Part shown: in pieces, positions 28,028-37,115 of the stretch
Layout of the letters: each line of letters starts with the position of its first letter
Position numbering within the stretch: position 1 is the stretch's first letter
Source: Idiomarina sp. A28L
GTDB lineage: Bacteria; Pseudomonadota; Gammaproteobacteria; Enterobacterales; Alteromonadaceae
Length of the DNA: 64,000 nucleotides
Assembly (NCBI RefSeq): GCF_000218785.1
Contig: NZ_AFPO01000025.1
Coordinates: 124,001 to 188,000 of the forward strand
Reading direction: 5' to 3'
Notes under the pieces: model-generated
What the model saw: the letters and a program-made list of their open reading frames with translations, nothing else
Told to the model about the DNA's origin: nothing
Database searches by the model: none
Program-made: the position numbers and the translations under genes

Positions 28028-28861
28028 TCAACTTAGGCTGCCTATTATTTGTGCTACTTGTTCTGGCTGTTGCATGTGCACGTGGTGCCCCCCAACTAAA
28101 GTATGCACCTGTAATTGCGGAACATACTTCTGCCACGCAGCCAGAGCCTTGCGTAAATCTTCGTGGCCAGTATCACCTAAAATCAACTGAACTGGGCAAA
28201 CTATATGCTTCAACATATCGGTAGCGTTCGCTTCTGTAAAGCGAATTGGTGAAGCCAAACGAACTCTTGGATCTATTCGCCACTCAACACCATTGGCAAC
28301 TGGCTGCAAATTCCGCTCAATAATTAAACGCGCTAAATCTTCGCTCAGTTCACTTTTTTCGGCTCTTAACTTTACCAAACGTTCACTATCTGGGTATATA
28401 GGAGCTGTTTTCTCGGCCAACCGTTTGCGCGTAGAAATAGCCTTTGCAAGATGATCAACAACATCACCTTGAGTGCTGATATACAGGCCAAACGCTTCAA
28501 TTAAGGTTAACTTGCTCACGCGCTCAGGGCAAATGCTTGCCACTAACTGTGCTACGTAGCCGCCCATACTATGGCCAACCAAATGCAAATCGTACAGATT
28601 TTCGTGCTCAATGAAAGCAACTACATCGGCTACATACTCAGTAAAATAGTACCAGCCTCCGGTTGGCCTATGGCCCGAGCACCCATGGCCTGGAAAATCC
28701 AAAAAATACCGATGAAAGCTATCCAAATGCGCATTTAAAGGAACAAAGCTCTGCGCATTATCTAACCAACCATGCAACGCTAATAGTTGCGGAAATGACT
28801 GCGGGCCTGATTGCAGGCCCGCAAGTTCTATATGTGGAAGTTTCGTACTAAAAGCTCTCAT
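28028..28861 (-). CDS. Alpha/beta hydrolase
   Basis: This 277-residue alpha/beta-hydrolase has an oxyanion segment LALHGWLDNAQSF, the nucleophile elbow LVGHSMGGYVAQL and a late histidine in LVGGHHVHMQQPE. It has no signal peptide, so it is cytoplasmic. The substrate is unknown; family members include esterases and C-C hydrolases. Its ATG overlaps the stop of the Slp-like lipoprotein gene (ATGA), placing it in the yoaA-tsaB-slp unit. In E. coli this position, between the Slp-like gene and fadD, is empty. Confidence 0.87.
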   Translation of the reverse strand: MRAFSTKLPHIELAGLQSGPQSFPQLLALHGWLDNAQSFVPLNAHLDSFHRYFLDFPGHGCSGHRPTGGWYYFTEYVADVVAFIEHENLYDLHLVGHSMGGYVAQLVASICPERVSKLTLIEAFGLYISTQGDVVDHLAKAISTRKRLAEKTAPIYPDSERLVKLRAEKSELSEDLARLIIERNLQPVANGVEWRIDPRVRLASPIRFTEANATDMLKHIVCPVQLILGDTGHEDLRKALAAWQKYVPQLQVHTLVGGHHVHMQQPEQVAQIIGSLS

Positions 28862-29580
28862 TCAATAATATACCGTTCCTCACGATCAACCGGAGGCCGA
28901 TGTTCTATACGCTGCCTAGGTTGCGGGCTGGGCTGCTGGCTTGGTTGCTGGCTTGATGGGCGAGTACCATCGCTGCGGTGCGGCCGAGTGCCACTACGAA
29001 TTACCCCACCTTGCGGGTAATAATGATATGGATAGTAATGATAAGGGTGTACGCGATATGGGCCTACACCATAAAGGTAATTGCGATAGCGCGGCGAATA
29101 AATATCATAGCGCCAATCGTCGATTCTCGGCGCTTCTTCGCGCCACAACTCCACGCCACTGGCTTGTACTACCGGGAATTCATAAACATATTCACCGATC
29201 ATGCCGGCTTCAGTTTCAGTATAGGTTCCAAGCACCGTAATCATGCGCCCTTTTGCATAAACCTCAGGGTCGGCAAAGCCTGCAACAATAACTCGAAAAC
29301 GGCCATAGGTTTCATCATTAGATTCAGGCCGACCAAAACTCCGTAAAGCAAACCCAACTACTTCAATTTCTGAATTATCTTCGCGATTCCGCACTTCCGC
29401 GATAACCCCACCCCAACGCACTTGCTGGCCAACAGTAGCTTCTGGCGCAGCTTTAACTTGCGTAAAGGTTGTTAACTCACCGCCATCACCACGCACTGAT
29501 TCTGGTATCTGGGTAGCACACCCGGTTAGCGTGAGCGCTAAAATGAATACTGATAAACCAAATAATACAGGCTTTTTCAT
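28858..29580 (-). CDS. Slp family lipoprotein (YeaY-like)
   Basis: This 240-residue lipoprotein has signal peptide and lipobox LTLTGCATQ (Cys about residue 22). The central Slp domain runs roughly from TFTQVKAAPEATVGQQVRWGG to VVQASGVELW. The C-terminal 70 residues are unusual: a His/Tyr/Pro-rich stretch (YHYYPYHYYPQGG) and then a Ser/Gln/Pro/Arg-rich tail. Slp proteins are outer-membrane starvation or envelope-stress lipoproteins of unclear mechanism. The ATG at 29580 has GAGGAAAGTGAG upstream; a longer in-frame start would hide the signal peptide. The position after tsaB matches yeaY of E. coli. Confidence 0.9.
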   Translation of the reverse strand: MKKPVLFGLSVFILALTLTGCATQIPESVRGDGGELTTFTQVKAAPEATVGQQVRWGGVIAEVRNREDNSEIEVVGFALRSFGRPESNDETYGRFRVIVAGFADPEVYAKGRMITVLGTYTETEAGMIGEYVYEFPVVQASGVELWREEAPRIDDWRYDIYSPRYRNYLYGVGPYRVHPYHYYPYHYYPQGGVIRSGTRPHRSDGTRPSSQQPSQQPSPQPRQRIEHRPPVDREERYIIE

Positions 29581-29686
29581 CTCACTTTCCTCGATTAATT
29601 CGCTGTAATCAGGCTTATCAACACCTAAATCTTCAGCGATTGCAAATAAGCACCCGTTCTCTTTCAAAAAACATTTTCACAAACGC

Positions 29687-30391
29687 TTACGAACGGCCGG
29701 GCAGCTTTTGCCACGTTACTTCGTTACGAACATAATGAACATCAAAATCTTCCGCCGCAACAGCCTTTCCGTTTAATAAACGTTGCGTACCAATCGGTAG
29801 CATATCTTCGGCATGGGGAAAGCGAATGTTAGTAGGCCTTACAACAGCCTCGTTGCCAAAACGTTCGGCTAAAATATCGGGATAGGTAATGAAACCTGTA
29901 CCCACCGTATACCATTCATGCGCATTACTTAATGCACCTACGGTATTTGGCGCACAGACAACTTCGCTGCCTTGCATAACCATCAGACCGTGCTCGGCCA
30001 CACAGGTTCCAAAATAAACCTCACCCATTCGCGCATCGATCGCCGCCGCCACTGCTGTGGCACCATGTAAGCGAAACGCCTGCTGAGCCATAGCTTCCAA
30101 ACTCGATACCCCAATCAATGGAATATTTTGGCTAAATGCCAAACCTTGAGCAATACCCGCTGCAATGCGCACGCCGGTAAAACTTCCCGGCCCACGCCCA
30201 ACCACAATTGCATCTAAATCAGCAAGCGTTACTTGCGCTTCAGCGAGAACTTCTTGCACATATGGCAACAATAAATCTGCATGCTTTCTCGGCGCTTCTT
30301 GGCCACGAATAATTAATTGCTGACCATCTGTATACGCAACAGAGCAATATTCGGTTGCACTATCAATGGCTAGTAACCGTGAGCTTTTCAT
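29687..30391 (-). CDS. tsaB: tRNA threonylcarbamoyladenosine synthesis protein TsaB
   Basis: TsaB is the scaffold partner of TsaD in making t6A at position 37 of ANN-decoding tRNAs. The 234-residue protein begins LLAIDSATEYCSVAY and contains VGRGPGSFTGVRIAAGIAQGLAF, the hallmark of the ASKHA-fold TsaB/TsaD family, and lacks the metal-binding histidines of TsaD. Its ATG overlaps the yoaA stop by four bases. Length is close to that of E. coli TsaB (231). Confidence 0.96.
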   Translation of the reverse strand: MKSSRLLAIDSATEYCSVAYTDGQQLIIRGQEAPRKHADLLLPYVQEVLAEAQVTLADLDAIVVGRGPGSFTGVRIAAGIAQGLAFSQNIPLIGVSSLEAMAQQAFRLHGATAVAAAIDARMGEVYFGTCVAEHGLMVMQGSEVVCAPNTVGALSNAHEWYTVGTGFITYPDILAERFGNEAVVRPTNIRFPHAEDMLPIGTQRLLNGKAVAAEDFDVHYVRNEVTWQKLPGRS

Positions 30392-32355
30392 TTTACTTCT
30401 CCTGCAACTGCTTCATCTTCAGGCTCTTCCTCGCCTTTCAAAACATTGGCAGCGGCTAAAAATTCTAATGTCTTTTCTAATGAACGAGTTCTTGCCATAG
30501 CCGGTAAGCTGCTTAGGAATGTGGCGCCATAGCGCTTGGTTACAATCCGATTATCACAAATAATTAGCACGCCCCTATCCGTAACATCCCGAACCAAACG
30601 GCCTGCACCTTGCTTCATGGCAATCACCGCTTGCGGTATTTGAATACTGGCAAAAGGGTCGCCACCGCGCATGCGGCAATCTTCAACTCGTGCCTGTAAC
30701 AACGGTTCATCCGGCGAGGTGAATGGCAATTTATCAATAATCACGCACGTTAGCGCATCGCCGCGCACATCAACCCCTTCCCAAAATGAGCTAGTGCCGA
30801 GCAGCACACCATTGCCCGCGGCCACAAAGGTACTTAATAGCTCACGTTTACTGCTTTGCCCCTGTACCATTAAAGGCCTATCAATGTTATCGGTAAGCGC
30901 TTGCGCAACTTTTTGCAGCATGCGATGGCTGGTAAAAAGTACAAACGTACCACCAGGGTTCACTGCAATTACTTTGCGTACTATATCTATCAAGGCATCG
31001 CCCATTTGCGGGGCATGCGGCTCCGGTAAGTACCGCGGCAAACAAAGCATTGCTTGTTTAGCAAAATCAAACGGGCTGTCTAAAATTAAAGTTTTCGCAT
31101 TACCCAAGCCTAAACGTTCACTAAAGTAATCAAAGGAGCCATCAACGGTTAGTGTTGCTGATGTGAATACCCAACGGGCTTCTTGTTCGGCAAGTTGGCG
31201 GCCAAAGGGCTCTGCTACAGAAAGCGGCGTGCGATGCACGGTTAAGTGCCGTTGGCTAGTTTCATACCAATAGCTATACCCTGTTACCTGTGTATTCAAC
31301 AATAAATCCCAACGCTTACGAATTAAATCTAAGCGTTCAAAACACTGATCGAGATCCTTATCACGCCCTACCAAATTTTTGCAAATAGCTTGCGCCCGGC
31401 TAATCAGTTCGGCCAAATGCGTGCTAGCTTTGGCGCGCTCATCTTGATTCAGCGCATCACGCCAATTGCCGCGTTCTGGATCCAAAGGGAAATTCAACCG
31501 CAAATCACGGGCTGCGCGTTCAAGCTGATCGGCTATCTGCGATAACGATTTAGCATCACGAACTACAGTTTTATAAAGGAACTGCAAATCTTTGCATAAA
31601 TCCACCAGCCCCCGCGTAGAAACCGTATCGCTGAAATATTGGCTAGCGATATCAGGCAGCTGGTGCGCTTCATCAAAAACCACCATATCAGCTGCAGGAA
31701 TTAATTCGCCAAAGCCGGTATCTTTCAATACTAAATCGGCACAAAACAAATGATGATTTACCACCACAATATCGGCCTCTAAGGCTTCTTTGCGGGCTTT
31801 CACCAAGTAACAATCTTCGTATTGTGGGCATTCACGGCCAAGGCAATTATCAATGGTGCTGGTTACTCGCGGAATTACTGGCGCATCTTCGGGTAGAGAG
31901 GCTAACTCACCCAAATCACCACTTTTCGTGCGGTTCGCCCAATCACGAACTTCCTGTAATTGCGAAAGCACCGTGCTATCCGCATCAGTAGGATGTTTAA
32001 TCGATTGTTCTAGCCGATTTAAACACAAATAATTCGAGCGGCCTTTGAGTAGCGCTGCAACCGCTTGTGGCGCCAACGCATCGCGAAGCTGGGGCAAATC
32101 GCGATGAAATAATTGTTCTTGTAAATTACGCGTTCCAGTAGAAAGAATCACTTTTCCGCCGCGCAAAAGCGCCGGCGCTAGATACGCAAAGGTTTTACCC
32201 GTTCCCGTTTCCGCTTCAACCACTAGTTGATCCCCAGCTTTGCTGAGTGATTCAATAGCAGCGGCCATTTTCTGCTGGGCTGGGCGGGGCTGGAAGCCCG
32301 GGAGCGATTTACTTAATGCACCTCCGGGTGTAAAAACTGCAGTTACCTCTGACAT
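30388..32355 (-). CDS. yoaA: DinG-family ATP-dependent DNA helicase YoaA
   Basis: This 655-residue superfamily 2 helicase of the XPD/DinG type works with the DNA polymerase clamp-loader chi subunit in repair of stalled forks in E. coli. It has Walker A EAETGTGKTFAYL, four cluster cysteines (one in NYLCLNRL and three in DNCLGRECPQYEDCYL), the DEAH box VVFDEAHQLPD, and the C-terminal motif VIAMKQGAGRLVRD. It starts at the ATG at 32355, divergent from the histidine kinase gene 63 bases away, and is the promoter-proximal gene of the yoaA-tsaB-slp unit. Confidence 0.95.
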   Translation of the reverse strand: MSEVTAVFTPGGALSKSLPGFQPRPAQQKMAAAIESLSKAGDQLVVEAETGTGKTFAYLAPALLRGGKVILSTGTRNLQEQLFHRDLPQLRDALAPQAVAALLKGRSNYLCLNRLEQSIKHPTDADSTVLSQLQEVRDWANRTKSGDLGELASLPEDAPVIPRVTSTIDNCLGRECPQYEDCYLVKARKEALEADIVVVNHHLFCADLVLKDTGFGELIPAADMVVFDEAHQLPDIASQYFSDTVSTRGLVDLCKDLQFLYKTVVRDAKSLSQIADQLERAARDLRLNFPLDPERGNWRDALNQDERAKASTHLAELISRAQAICKNLVGRDKDLDQCFERLDLIRKRWDLLLNTQVTGYSYWYETSQRHLTVHRTPLSVAEPFGRQLAEQEARWVFTSATLTVDGSFDYFSERLGLGNAKTLILDSPFDFAKQAMLCLPRYLPEPHAPQMGDALIDIVRKVIAVNPGGTFVLFTSHRMLQKVAQALTDNIDRPLMVQGQSSKRELLSTFVAAGNGVLLGTSSFWEGVDVRGDALTCVIIDKLPFTSPDEPLLQARVEDCRMRGGDPFASIQIPQAVIAMKQGAGRLVRDVTDRGVLIICDNRIVTKRYGATFLSSLPAMARTRSLEKTLEFLAAANVLKGEEEPEDEAVAGEVK

Positions 32356-32418
32356 CCTTTCTTCCTTTACGTTATGCTTACCGCATTATTCCATAAGTTG
32401 CTTAGGATGCCGAATGTT

Positions 32419-34410
32419 ATGATGCGTCGGTTTTTACTGATTTCTTTAATGTTAGTAAGCTCGATTTTCACTATCGCCAACGTGAATCAAGCCTTTGCAC
32501 AAACTAACACCCAAACTCGTAGTGCTATAAATGAACGTAATGCGGAAATAACACCCGAAGAATTACGTGCCGCCTATTTATCTAATGTGGTTCAGTATGT
32601 AACTTGGCCAAATGAATCAGTGCGCCAGCAACTCACTATTGGCGTGCTCGGTAACGAATCGGTGTATCAACAACTTATCTCAGCGCCAATATTGCCAGTG
32701 CGTGGCCTACAAATTGATGTGCAACTACTTACCCGGCCCAATATGGCCAGTGATGTTGATATTCTTTATATCGCACCCGGCGCTTCACACCAGTTGAACA
32801 GTGCATTTAATGCAACCCGCTCGCGCCCTATTTTGGTGATAAGTGAACATTCACCCGTACGCGACGATATGATGATTAATCTAGTGAGCGGAAATCAAAA
32901 CCGTTTAGCCTTCCAAGTTAACAGCGATCGCATTCAGGATAGTGGCTTACGTTCTACCCTTGATTTACTTACATTACGGGGCAACGAGCTTGAGCTTGCA
33001 GTGTATGCTCGGCGAGCCTATCAGCGTTTGGCACAATTGGAAAACGAACAACGCGAATTACAGCAAAACCTTACCAATACTCAGCGAGAGAATAATCAGT
33101 TACTGAGCCGAATTCAGGTGTTAGAACAAACCATTCGTGAACGCGATAATGTTTTGCGTGCCCAGCAAGGAACTCTTGAAGATCGCGAGCAAGTGATGGA
33201 ATCGCAGCAATCGGCATTACGCGATTTACTGAACGAGCTTGATCAACAACGCCAGCAAATTTTGCTGCGTGAAGAACAACTTCGGCAAATTCAGCAAACG
33301 TTAAGGCAGAGTGAATCGTTGCTTGCTGCACAACAAACAGAACTAAATGAAAAAGAACAACAATTACGCCAAAAACAACTAGAAAGTGATGATTTAGCCG
33401 AGCGTATCACCGCTAACCGAAATGTGCTCTCCGTGCAGCAACAACAACTGCGCGATCAACGTAACGCACTCGATGAGCAGCTTGCATTACTAGAATCTCG
33501 TGAGCGCACTATTGATCGCCAACGCTCGTATCTTTGGTCGATTGGTGCAGCGCTTTTAATAGCTTTAATTCTCGCCTTTACAACCGTTGTTATGTTTCTT
33601 AATAAGCGCAAAACTGCGGGTAAGCTCATGTTTGCCTTAGATGAGCTGCATGAAGCCCAAGATAAACTGGTGGAATCAGAAAAAATGGCGGCACTTGGTA
33701 ACCTCGTGGCCGGTGTTGCTCATGAAGTAAACACCCCGCTCGGCGTAGCTATTACTGGAACGAGCATGGTGAACGATAGAATTACGGTGTTAAAAGAGCA
33801 CCTTACCCAGGGCAATTTAACGCGTGAGCAACTCACTAACTTCCTAGATCGCAGTGCCGATTCGTTAAGCCTCACACAAAAGAATTTATCGCGTGTAGGC
33901 GCTCTGATCAGCAACTTTAAACAAATTGCCGTAGATCAAATGGTTGCCGAACAACGAGAAATTGATTTACGCGGCTATCTAGAAGAGGTGATGTCTACTC
34001 TATCTATCGAACTTCGCCGAGCTGGGATTAGTTATGAAATTAATATCCCGAAAGATATTCGAATGGTTACCATACCGGGCGCCATGGCACAAATTATCAC
34101 TAATTTAGTAACCAATTCAATTCGCCACGCATTCAAAGAACCGGGCGGCGAATTACGCCTTGAGGCTGAATCAATTGAGGGAAACCAGATACGCTTGAAA
34201 TTTATCGATAATGGCGCTGGAATGAATAACGAAACGCTTACCCAAATTTTCGATCCTTTCTTCACCACAAGACGTAATGATGGTGGAACAGGATTGGGCA
34301 TGTCGATTGTATATAACCTAGTTCGGCAAAAACTTCGGGGCGATATTACGGTGAAAAGCGAAGAAGGCAAAGGCACCACTTTCCTACTCGTTTTACCGAA
34401 AACCCTATAG
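32419..34410 (+). CDS. Sensor histidine kinase with YfiR-like periplasmic domain and long coiled coil
   Basis: This membrane histidine kinase of about 663 residues has an unusual layout. A signal segment (MMRRFLLISLMLVSSIF) is followed by a YfiR/DUF4154-like domain (about residues 40-185; AYLSNVVQYVTWPNES, VLVISEHSPVRDDMMINLV type). A Gln/Glu/Arg-rich coiled coil covers about residues 195-365, and one membrane helix lies near 372-394. The kinase has its phospho-histidine near 435 (VAGVAHEVNTPLGVA) and an ATPase domain with TNLVTNSIRHAF, DNGAGM and GTGLGMSIVY. No response regulator is adjacent. The ATG at 32419 follows an AGGA; an earlier ATG at 32374 lacks a ribosome site. Confidence 0.88.
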   Translation: MMRRFLLISLMLVSSIFTIANVNQAFAQTNTQTRSAINERNAEITPEELRAAYLSNVVQYVTWPNESVRQQLTIGVLGNESVYQQLISAPILPVRGLQIDVQLLTRPNMASDVDILYIAPGASHQLNSAFNATRSRPILVISEHSPVRDDMMINLVSGNQNRLAFQVNSDRIQDSGLRSTLDLLTLRGNELELAVYARRAYQRLAQLENEQRELQQNLTNTQRENNQLLSRIQVLEQTIRERDNVLRAQQGTLEDREQVMESQQSALRDLLNELDQQRQQILLREEQLRQIQQTLRQSESLLAAQQTELNEKEQQLRQKQLESDDLAERITANRNVLSVQQQQLRDQRNALDEQLALLESRERTIDRQRSYLWSIGAALLIALILAFTTVVMFLNKRKTAGKLMFALDELHEAQDKLVESEKMAALGNLVAGVAHEVNTPLGVAITGTSMVNDRITVLKEHLTQGNLTREQLTNFLDRSADSLSLTQKNLSRVGALISNFKQIAVDQMVAEQREIDLRGYLEEVMSTLSIELRRAGISYEINIPKDIRMVTIPGAMAQIITNLVTNSIRHAFKEPGGELRLEAESIEGNQIRLKFIDNGAGMNNETLTQIFDPFFTTRRNDGGTGLGMSIVYNLVRQKLRGDITVKSEEGKGTTFLLVLPKTL

Positions 34411-34472
34411 GCCGATGCTTTAAGTTCAATGCATTGGGTAAGAATATGGCGGGAGAATATCAGTGAGAACAC

Positions 34473-34500
34473 TTGCAATTTTCTCTCAGCAACGTAAAAT
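34473..34500 (+). promoter_or_regulatory. hisLp: Promoter of the his operon
   Basis: TTGCAA (34473-34478) and TAAAAT (34495-34500) are 16 bases apart, placing the transcript start about 40 bases before the leader-peptide ATG. This fits the usual his operon arrangement. Confidence 0.65.
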
Positions 34501-34544
34501 CCATACAACTTTACAAATCAACGCAGAAACTAAAGGCTGAAACG

Positions 34545-34658
34545 ATGGTTTTATTATACAACTTTGCAGACAACTATAAAGCTAGCGCGTGTGCGCCAGC
34601 TTTGCGTAGTGTGTGTGAAGCTGTAACAACAAAATACCATCACCATCATCCCCTGTAA
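34545..34658 (+). CDS. hisL: his operon leader peptide
   Basis: This 37-residue reading frame ends KYHHHHPL before a TAA, immediately upstream of a terminator hairpin and hisG. Four consecutive histidine codons (CATCACCATCAT) would stall a ribosome when charged tRNA-His is scarce, the basis of his attenuation. AAAGG lies eight bases before the ATG. E. coli HisL is only 16 residues with seven histidines, so this peptide is longer with a shorter His run. The first 29 residues have no evident control role. Confidence 0.88.
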   Translation: MVLLYNFADNYKASACAPALRSVCEAVTTKYHHHHPL

Positions 34659-34676
34659 CGGCCTTCTGCTGTAATG

Positions 34677-34757
34677 GGAGGTACGTTTTAATCAACGGTA
34701 CCTTCCAAGTTAAACAAGCTGCAAGCCCCGGAAGCGTACCTTACCGGGGCTTTTTCT
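34677..34757 (+). promoter_or_regulatory. his attenuator with intrinsic terminator
   Basis: The terminator is AAGCCCCGG (34723-34731) paired with CCGGGGCTT (34744-34752), followed by five T. Upstream, GGAGGTACG (34677-34685) can pair with CGGTACCTTCC (34695-34705), and a further GCGTACC lies in the terminator loop. These give candidates for the alternative pairings expected in attenuation. The exact antiterminator was not computed. Confidence 0.8.
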
Positions 34758-34838
34758 TTGTGCTTTTGCGGCAACAAAGAACGTAATAAAAAATACGAAA
34801 TCAAAAAAATTTAAATTAGAACTGAAAGGATAATGAGA

Positions 34839-35735
34839 ATGAGCAACGAACGCCTAACTATAGCAGTACAAAAATCGGGTCGCTTGAGTAAAGAATCAAT
34901 GAAATTACTTGAAGCATGCGGTGTGAAATTCAATATCCATGAAGCACGTTTAATGGCACACAGCACAAGCCACCCAGTAGATTTACTCCGTGTTCGTGAT
35001 GACGATATTCCCGGCTTAGTAATGGACGGTGTTGTTGATTTGGGTTTAATCGGCGAAAACGTTTTAGAAGAAGAGCGCCTTGAGCGGGTTATCAAACAGC
35101 AGCCAAGCAGCTTCAATTCACTACGTCGCCTCGATTTTGGCTTTTGCCGATTAAGCGTAGCTGTGCCAAAAGAAGCAAATTACCAAGGTTTGCAGGCTCT
35201 AGCTGGTAAAAAAATTGCCACCACATACCCACGTTTGTTGGAAAGCTACCTTGCAAAACAAAATATTAAAGCACGCACCGTAATGCTTACCGGTTCGGTT
35301 GAAGTAGCACCACGAGCGGGCCTTGCCGATGCTATTTGCGATCTCGTATCTACCGGCGCCACCCTTGAAGCGAATGGTTTAGTTGAGCAAGAAGTAATCT
35401 TCCGTTCGCAAGTGCAACTTATTCAGCGCGAAGAAGCCTTAAGCAATGAGAAACAAGAACTGGTAAATAAATTGCTGGCGCGGCTTGATGGCGTGCAATT
35501 AGCGAAAGAAAGCAAATACATCATGCTGCACGCACCGAAAGATAAATTGAAAGAAGTAGAGGCTATTTTGCCGGGCGCTGAACGCCCTACCATACTTCCG
35601 TTAAGCCACAGCGATAGCCAAGTTGCCGTGCACGTTGTGAGCACTGAAAACTTATTTTGGGAAACCATGGAGCAGTTAAAAGCACTCGGCTGTAGCTCCA
35701 TTTTAGTGATGCCAATCGAAAAAATGATGGGATAA
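34839..35735 (+). CDS. hisG: ATP phosphoribosyltransferase (long form)
   Basis: HisG catalyses the first step of histidine synthesis, joining ATP and PRPP, and is feedback-inhibited by histidine. At 298 residues this is the long, hexameric form with a C-terminal regulatory ACT-like domain ([22 protein letters not shown]). [20 protein letters not shown] is the PRPP-binding signature. Similarity to the E. coli enzyme runs end to end. The second ATG (34839) is chosen because AAAGGA sits nine bases upstream; the ATG at 34833 is too close to it. It is the first structural gene of the operon. Confidence 0.97.
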   Translation: MSNERLTIAVQKSGRLSKESMKLLEACGVKFNIHEARLMAHSTSHPVDLLRVRDDDIPGLVMDGVVDLGLIGENVLEEERLERVIKQQPSSFNSLRRLDFGFCRLSVAVPKEANYQGLQALAGKKIATTYPRLLESYLAKQNIKARTVMLTGSVEVAPRAGLADAICDLVSTGATLEANGLVEQEVIFRSQVQLIQREEALSNEKQELVNKLLARLDGVQLAKESKYIMLHAPKDKLKEVEAILPGAERPTILPLSHSDSQVAVHVVSTENLFWETMEQLKALGCSSILVMPIEKMMG

Positions 35736-35741
35736 ATCGCC

Positions 35742-37094
35742 ATGAGCATGAACATTCAATTGCCAGCACCAATTAATTGGCAAGAAGCTAGCAGTGAAAC
35801 CCGCGCGCAACTGCTTAACCGGCCGGTGCAAGCCGTTTCAGAAACATTGCGCGAACAAGTAGCCACAATTATCGATAAGGTTGCTAAAGAAGGCGATGCG
35901 GCATTGCTTGCCCTCACCCAACGTTTCGATGGTGTTAGCTTGCAAAGCCCAGAGCTGAGCATGGATAAAGTGGCCGAAATTGCTGCGCAAACGCCAGCCA
36001 AGGTGAAAGCAGCGATTGATCAAGCCTACACCAACATTCGTGCTTTTCACTTAGCACAGAAGCCTGAAGATATTGCTTTAGAAACGATGCCAGGAGTTTT
36101 TTGTGAACAACGGTTCGCAGCACTTACCCGCGTAGGCTTATATATTCCCGGTGGCAGCGCTAGTTTACCAAGTACCGTATTAATGCTTGGCGTTCCCGCG
36201 CAAATTGCTAATTGCAGTGAGCGTGTGTTAATTAGCCCGCCAAATGCGCAAGGCGAATTAACTCCAGCCATTTGCTATGCCGCACTTAAATGCGGTGTTA
36301 CCGGTGTATATTTGGGTGGCGGTGCGCAAGCAATAGCTGCATTGGCGTTAGGTACCGAGAGCATTCCTGCGGTGGATAAAATATTTGGCCCGGGCAATAG
36401 CTACGTTACCGAAGCAAAGCAACAAGTAAGCCAACGTGCCGGCGGCCCTGCTATTGATTTACCAGCAGGCCCTTCTGAGTTATTGGTTATTGCCGATGAT
36501 AGCGCCGAACCTGCATTTGTTGCTGCGGATTTACTCTCTCAAGCGGAGCACGGCCCTGATTCACAAGTACTATTATTAAGCCCTTCTAGCAACTTAATTG
36601 CCGCCGTGCGCGAAGCGTTAGCAAATCAACTCGCTACTTTGCCTCGTGCCGAAATCACTAATCAGGCATTAGCATCGAGTGCTTTAATTCTTACTCAAGA
36701 TTTAGCTGAGGCCGTGACGATTAGCGAAACTTATGCACCAGAGCACTTAAGTTTACAACTCGATGATTGCGCGCAGTGGTTGCCAAAGCTAACTCGCGCG
36801 GGCTCAATTTTCGTGGGCCACTACACCCCTGAATCAGGCGGTGATTATGCCACGGGCACCAACCACGTATTGCCCACTTACGGCTTTGCACGGAATTATA
36901 GTAGCTTAGGTTTACTTGATTTTTATCGGCGTTACACGGTGCAAACAGTTAGCCCACAGGGCCTTGCTGATCTAGGTGAAACTATTATTGATTTAGCGGC
37001 GGAAGAATCGCTGGATGCTCACTTACGCGCTGTTTCACTGCGTTTGGAAAGTGCGCGTTTTCAGCGCGATACTGCAACAGATAGCAGCAAATAA
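35742..37094 (+). CDS. hisD: Histidinol dehydrogenase
   Basis: HisD performs the last two steps, oxidising histidinol to histidine with two NAD+. The 450-residue Zn enzyme shows GLYIPGGSASLPSTVLML, KIFGPGNSYVTEAKQQVS, the LLSQAEHGPDSQ zinc-ligand motif and ATGTNHVLPT with the catalytic histidine. Length is slightly above the usual 430-435. It begins six bases after the hisG stop. Confidence 0.97.
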   Translation: MSMNIQLPAPINWQEASSETRAQLLNRPVQAVSETLREQVATIIDKVAKEGDAALLALTQRFDGVSLQSPELSMDKVAEIAAQTPAKVKAAIDQAYTNIRAFHLAQKPEDIALETMPGVFCEQRFAALTRVGLYIPGGSASLPSTVLMLGVPAQIANCSERVLISPPNAQGELTPAICYAALKCGVTGVYLGGGAQAIAALALGTESIPAVDKIFGPGNSYVTEAKQQVSQRAGGPAIDLPAGPSELLVIADDSAEPAFVAADLLSQAEHGPDSQVLLLSPSSNLIAAVREALANQLATLPRAEITNQALASSALILTQDLAEAVTISETYAPEHLSLQLDDCAQWLPKLTRAGSIFVGHYTPESGGDYATGTNHVLPTYGFARNYSSLGLLDFYRRYTVQTVSPQGLADLGETIIDLAAEESLDAHLRAVSLRLESARFQRDTATDSSK

Positions 37095-37115
37095 GATATG
37101 AGCGGAGATACCAGC

